From Butyricicoccus sp. Marseille-Q5471 (lineage in GTDB: Bacteria; Bacillota; Clostridia; Oscillospirales; Butyricicoccaceae), in the NCBI RefSeq assembly GCF_951230135.1, contig NZ_CATNVC010000020.1, forward strand, positions 1-33,451: 33,451 nucleotides of DNA, written 5' to 3'. The first letter of the stretch is position 1. Every line of letters starts with the position of its first letter. The position numbers and the translations under genes are program-made. The notes under the pieces were generated by a model, which was given only the letters and a program-made list of their open reading frames with translations, searched no databases and was not told where the DNA came from. Of this stretch, positions 31,296 through 33,451 are shown one piece after another.

Positions 31296-32900
31296 ATGAA
31301 ACTGCTTATGCTGGTAACCTTCATTGGGTTTACCGCGTTGGTCGCACTAATCTCGTATTTGAAAACAAGAGGTGACGATACCTCAACGAAGGATGGTTAT
31401 TTTCTGGCGGGACGAGGCCTTCCGGGCATTGTCATTTGCGGTTCGCTGATGATGACCAATATTTCTGCGGAGCAGTTGGTTGGACAAAACGGTCAAAGCT
31501 ATATCGGTAGTATGGGTGTCATGGGATGGGAGTTGTTCGCGGGTGCGTCGCTTGCCATTTTTGCACTGTTTATGCTGCCGCGCTTTCTTAAATGCAACAT
31601 CACAACCATTCCGGAGTTTTTGGAGAACCGTTACGGCTCGTCTATCCGCAGATTAGTTGCCATTATTTTTATGGCGGCATACATTATAACCATGCTGCCG
31701 CTCATTCTTTACGCAGGATCGGTTGTGCTGGAGCAGCTGTTTGACGTATCCGGTATGCTGGGCATTTCTCGCTTTGCTGCAATTGCAATTTGCTGCGTAT
31801 CCATCGGCATTATCGGATCGATTTATGCCATTTTCGGCGGCTTGCGTGCCGTTGCGGTATCAGATACCATCAACGGCATCGGCCTGATGCTTGGCTGTGC
31901 AATCATCGTGCCGGCACTGGCGTTTACCGCGCTGGGGGACGGCAGCTTTCTGGAGGGTGTCAAAGCATTCGTTGGTGCGGGAGAAAAGCTGAACGCGCTC
32001 GCCCCTGCTAACGCGCTTGCGCCCAGTATCCCGTGGCCGCTGCTGCTGACGGGTATGATTATCAACGGCTTGTCCTACTGGGCAACCAACCAATCTATCA
32101 TTCAACGCACTTTTGCTGCGAAAAACCTGGCTGAAGCGCAAAAGGGTGCGCTGTGGACGGGTTTTCTCAAGTGTTTTTCTCCACTGTTTACTGTCGTGCC
32201 TGGCATTATCGCGTTCCTGATGTTCGGCGGAGGACTTGAGAACCAGGATCTTGCGTATCCGCAGCTCATTCTGACGGTCATGCCCAAGTGGTTGCTGGGC
32301 TTTTTTGCAGCGGTCATGTTTGGTGCGATTCTATCATCCTTCAATTCAGTGCTCAATTCCGCATCCACGATTTTCACGTTGGATTTTTACCGTCCGATTT
32401 TCAACCCAAACGCAAGCGATGCGCAGCTGGTGCATACCGGAAAGGTATTCGGCACGGTCATTGCGGCAGTTGCAATCGCCATTTCGCCCTTTATCCTGTT
32501 CGCGGGACAAGGCGTACAGGCGTTTTTGAACGAATGCTGGGGATATTACGGAACTCCGCTACTGATTATGGTTATTTTCGCGCTGACGAAACTACCGGTT
32601 CCTGCAAAAGCCTGCTGGATCATGTCCGGCGTGCATGTGGCGCTGTATGCGATCGGACTAAACACGTTGTCCCCGCATTACTGCCACTATCTTTACATAA
32701 CGACCACGGTCTTTGTGGTGGACACACTGATTATGCTTGCTTTTTCTAAATTTGCTCCGGCGAAGCAAACGGCAGTGGCGGTCGATGCACCGCAGGTTGA
32801 CATGACGCCTTGGCGGCACAGCAAAGGTTTTGCCATCGGCGTGGTCATTCTGATGGTGGTGCTTTATCTCGTGTTCTCGCCGCTGATTTTGGGACGTTGA
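31296..32900 (+). CDS. Sodium:solute symporter (SSS/SGLT family)
   Basis: 534 residues with about 13 hydrophobic segments. DGYFLAGRGLPG, LMMTNISAEQLVGQNGQSY, TIPEFLENRYG, AIFGGLRAVAVSD, LSYWATNQSIIQR and AAVMFGAILSSFNSVLNS are SSS family landmarks (the last forms a conserved Na+-site helix). It imports a sugar, polyol or carboxylate with sodium. The promoter carries the operator block shared with the iolG-2 operon, so it may be a second uptake route for the same compound, independent of ATP. Confidence 0.93.
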   Translation: MKLLMLVTFIGFTALVALISYLKTRGDDTSTKDGYFLAGRGLPGIVICGSLMMTNISAEQLVGQNGQSYIGSMGVMGWELFAGASLAIFALFMLPRFLKCNITTIPEFLENRYGSSIRRLVAIIFMAAYIITMLPLILYAGSVVLEQLFDVSGMLGISRFAAIAICCVSIGIIGSIYAIFGGLRAVAVSDTINGIGLMLGCAIIVPALAFTALGDGSFLEGVKAFVGAGEKLNALAPANALAPSIPWPLLLTGMIINGLSYWATNQSIIQRTFAAKNLAEAQKGALWTGFLKCFSPLFTVVPGIIAFLMFGGGLENQDLAYPQLILTVMPKWLLGFFAAVMFGAILSSFNSVLNSASTIFTLDFYRPIFNPNASDAQLVHTGKVFGTVIAAVAIAISPFILFAGQGVQAFLNECWGYYGTPLLIMVIFALTKLPVPAKACWIMSGVHVALYAIGLNTLSPHYCHYLYITTTVFVVDTLIMLAFSKFAPAKQTAVAVDAPQVDMTPWRHSKGFAIGVVILMVVLYLVFSPLILGR

Positions 32901-33340
32901 TAGCCGTATCAACAGAAAATACACGGAGTATGAAGTAGAAAAGCTGCGCAGTTTACAGGTGCTTGTTGGCTGCGCAAAATTGGTCTTGACGCTGACTGCT
33001 GCACGATTAAAATTTTCCGCCCCGCGTACTACAAAATGACGCAGGAGAAAAACGTCAAAAAGTCGGCTGAGGTCACCCGCACGCATGGCGAAAAATACCG
33101 CTGAACACGGAATCGAAAAGAAGAATATTACATAGCAAACCTAAAAATCACCGTTGTTGGCTGCGGGCGCAACGGCGGCGCGTGGGTCGAAGTGCCCGCA
33201 CAGGCTTAATCTTTGCCGCAATATGAAGCTGATCGGGCTTGAGACCGCTGACTGACTGGGGTATCGCAAAAGGGCACGCAAATTTTAATAACACGAACTG
33301 GAAAATGCAGTGAAAAACGGGGGATGTAAGCAGTCAAGTA
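32901..33340 (+). other. Decayed coding remnants, no intact gene
   Basis: About 45 codons from 32976 end at 33104 (IGLDADCCTIKIFRPAYYK, then VTRTHGEKYR) with no start or ribosome site. A second piece ending at TAA 33209 (KITVVGCGRNGG) resembles the first strand of a Rossmann fold. Both look like fragments; I cannot name the parent genes. Confidence 0.4.
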
Positions 33341-33343
33341 AAG

Positions 33344-33378
33344 TGCACACTTTTTCGCCAGCAAATGCACACTTTTTC
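33344..33378 (+). repeat. Direct repeat TGCACACTTTTTC, possible insertion-sequence end
   Basis: Two exact copies at 33344-33356 and 33366-33378, 22 bp apart, close to CCAG words. Multiple short direct repeats near the end are a feature of IS21-like elements; the transposase would lie beyond the window. Confidence 0.4.
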
Positions 33379-33451
33379 AGCGCCAGTTTTTTAGCCGGTA
33401 ATGGACTGGTGGTGAGCTAAACGGTAGCTGTTACCAGTCATGTTAATAATC

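Noticed and set aside
1-33451. CRISPR arrays, tRNA or rRNA genes
   Set aside because: I saw no regularly spaced repeats and no tRNA or rRNA-like segments on reading through; absence is by eye only.

Overview
The window reads as the chromosome of a low-to-mid GC Gram-positive anaerobe, most likely a gut Clostridia species. The evidence is the strong AGGAGG-type ribosome sites, lipoprotein signal peptides on the solute-binding proteins, a type II GAPDH/PGK pair, serine-recombinase and IS110 elements, and paired sugar/cyclitol gene clusters. This is inference from gene style; no rRNA or other marker is present.

Layout. (1) 1-1360: the end of a type II (archaeal-like) glyceraldehyde-3-phosphate dehydrogenase gene overlapping a divergent phosphoglycerate kinase gene. 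(2) 1670-2399, minus strand: the 3' third of feoB (ferrous iron transporter). It is cut at a 7-bp core, TGGAAAT. (3) 2393-15090: a 12.7-kb insertion. At its left end is a large serine recombinase whose stop codon lies 24 bp from the core. It carries a five-gene operon (xylose-type ABC transporter xylFGH, a sugar-phosphate-isomerase-like protein, an inositol-dehydrogenase-like oxidoreductase), a DUF3892 gene, a REC-GGDEF-EAL-REC-GGDEF-PAS cyclic-di-GMP protein, a broken PAS-GGDEF gene and a 63-codon ORF next to the right end. At the right end the core recurs, followed by the next upstream piece of feoB. Joining the two feoB pieces at the core restores the reading frame, so this is an integrated element. 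(4) About 15210-20810: a second mobile region that itself truncates the remaining feoB. It has a short RecQ-like helicase translationally coupled to a putative replication initiator, two small DNA-binding proteins, an uncharacterised 172-aa protein with its own promoter/operator, and an IS110-family element with a frameshifted transposase flanked by a 10-bp repeat. (5) 20850-32900: a second sugar/cyclitol catabolic locus. It contains two paralogous AraC regulators, a Gfo/Idh/MocA dehydrogenase, two TIM-barrel isomerase/dehydratase proteins, a ribose-type ABC transporter, a short-chain dehydrogenase and a sodium:solute symporter. (6) 32901-33451: decayed coding remnants and a paired 13-bp repeat resembling an insertion-sequence end.

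How the parts work together. Both metabolic loci pair high-affinity sugar or polyol import with an NAD(P)-dependent Gfo/Idh/MocA oxidation and AP-endonuclease-2-fold isomerases or dehydratases. That combination is known from inositol catabolism and from 3-keto-sugar routes; the substrate cannot be read from sequence. One of the two loci travels inside a serine-recombinase element together with c-di-GMP signalling genes. In the second locus, two promoters share a 35-bp upstream block placed at the same distance from -35, which points to a common AraC-family regulon.
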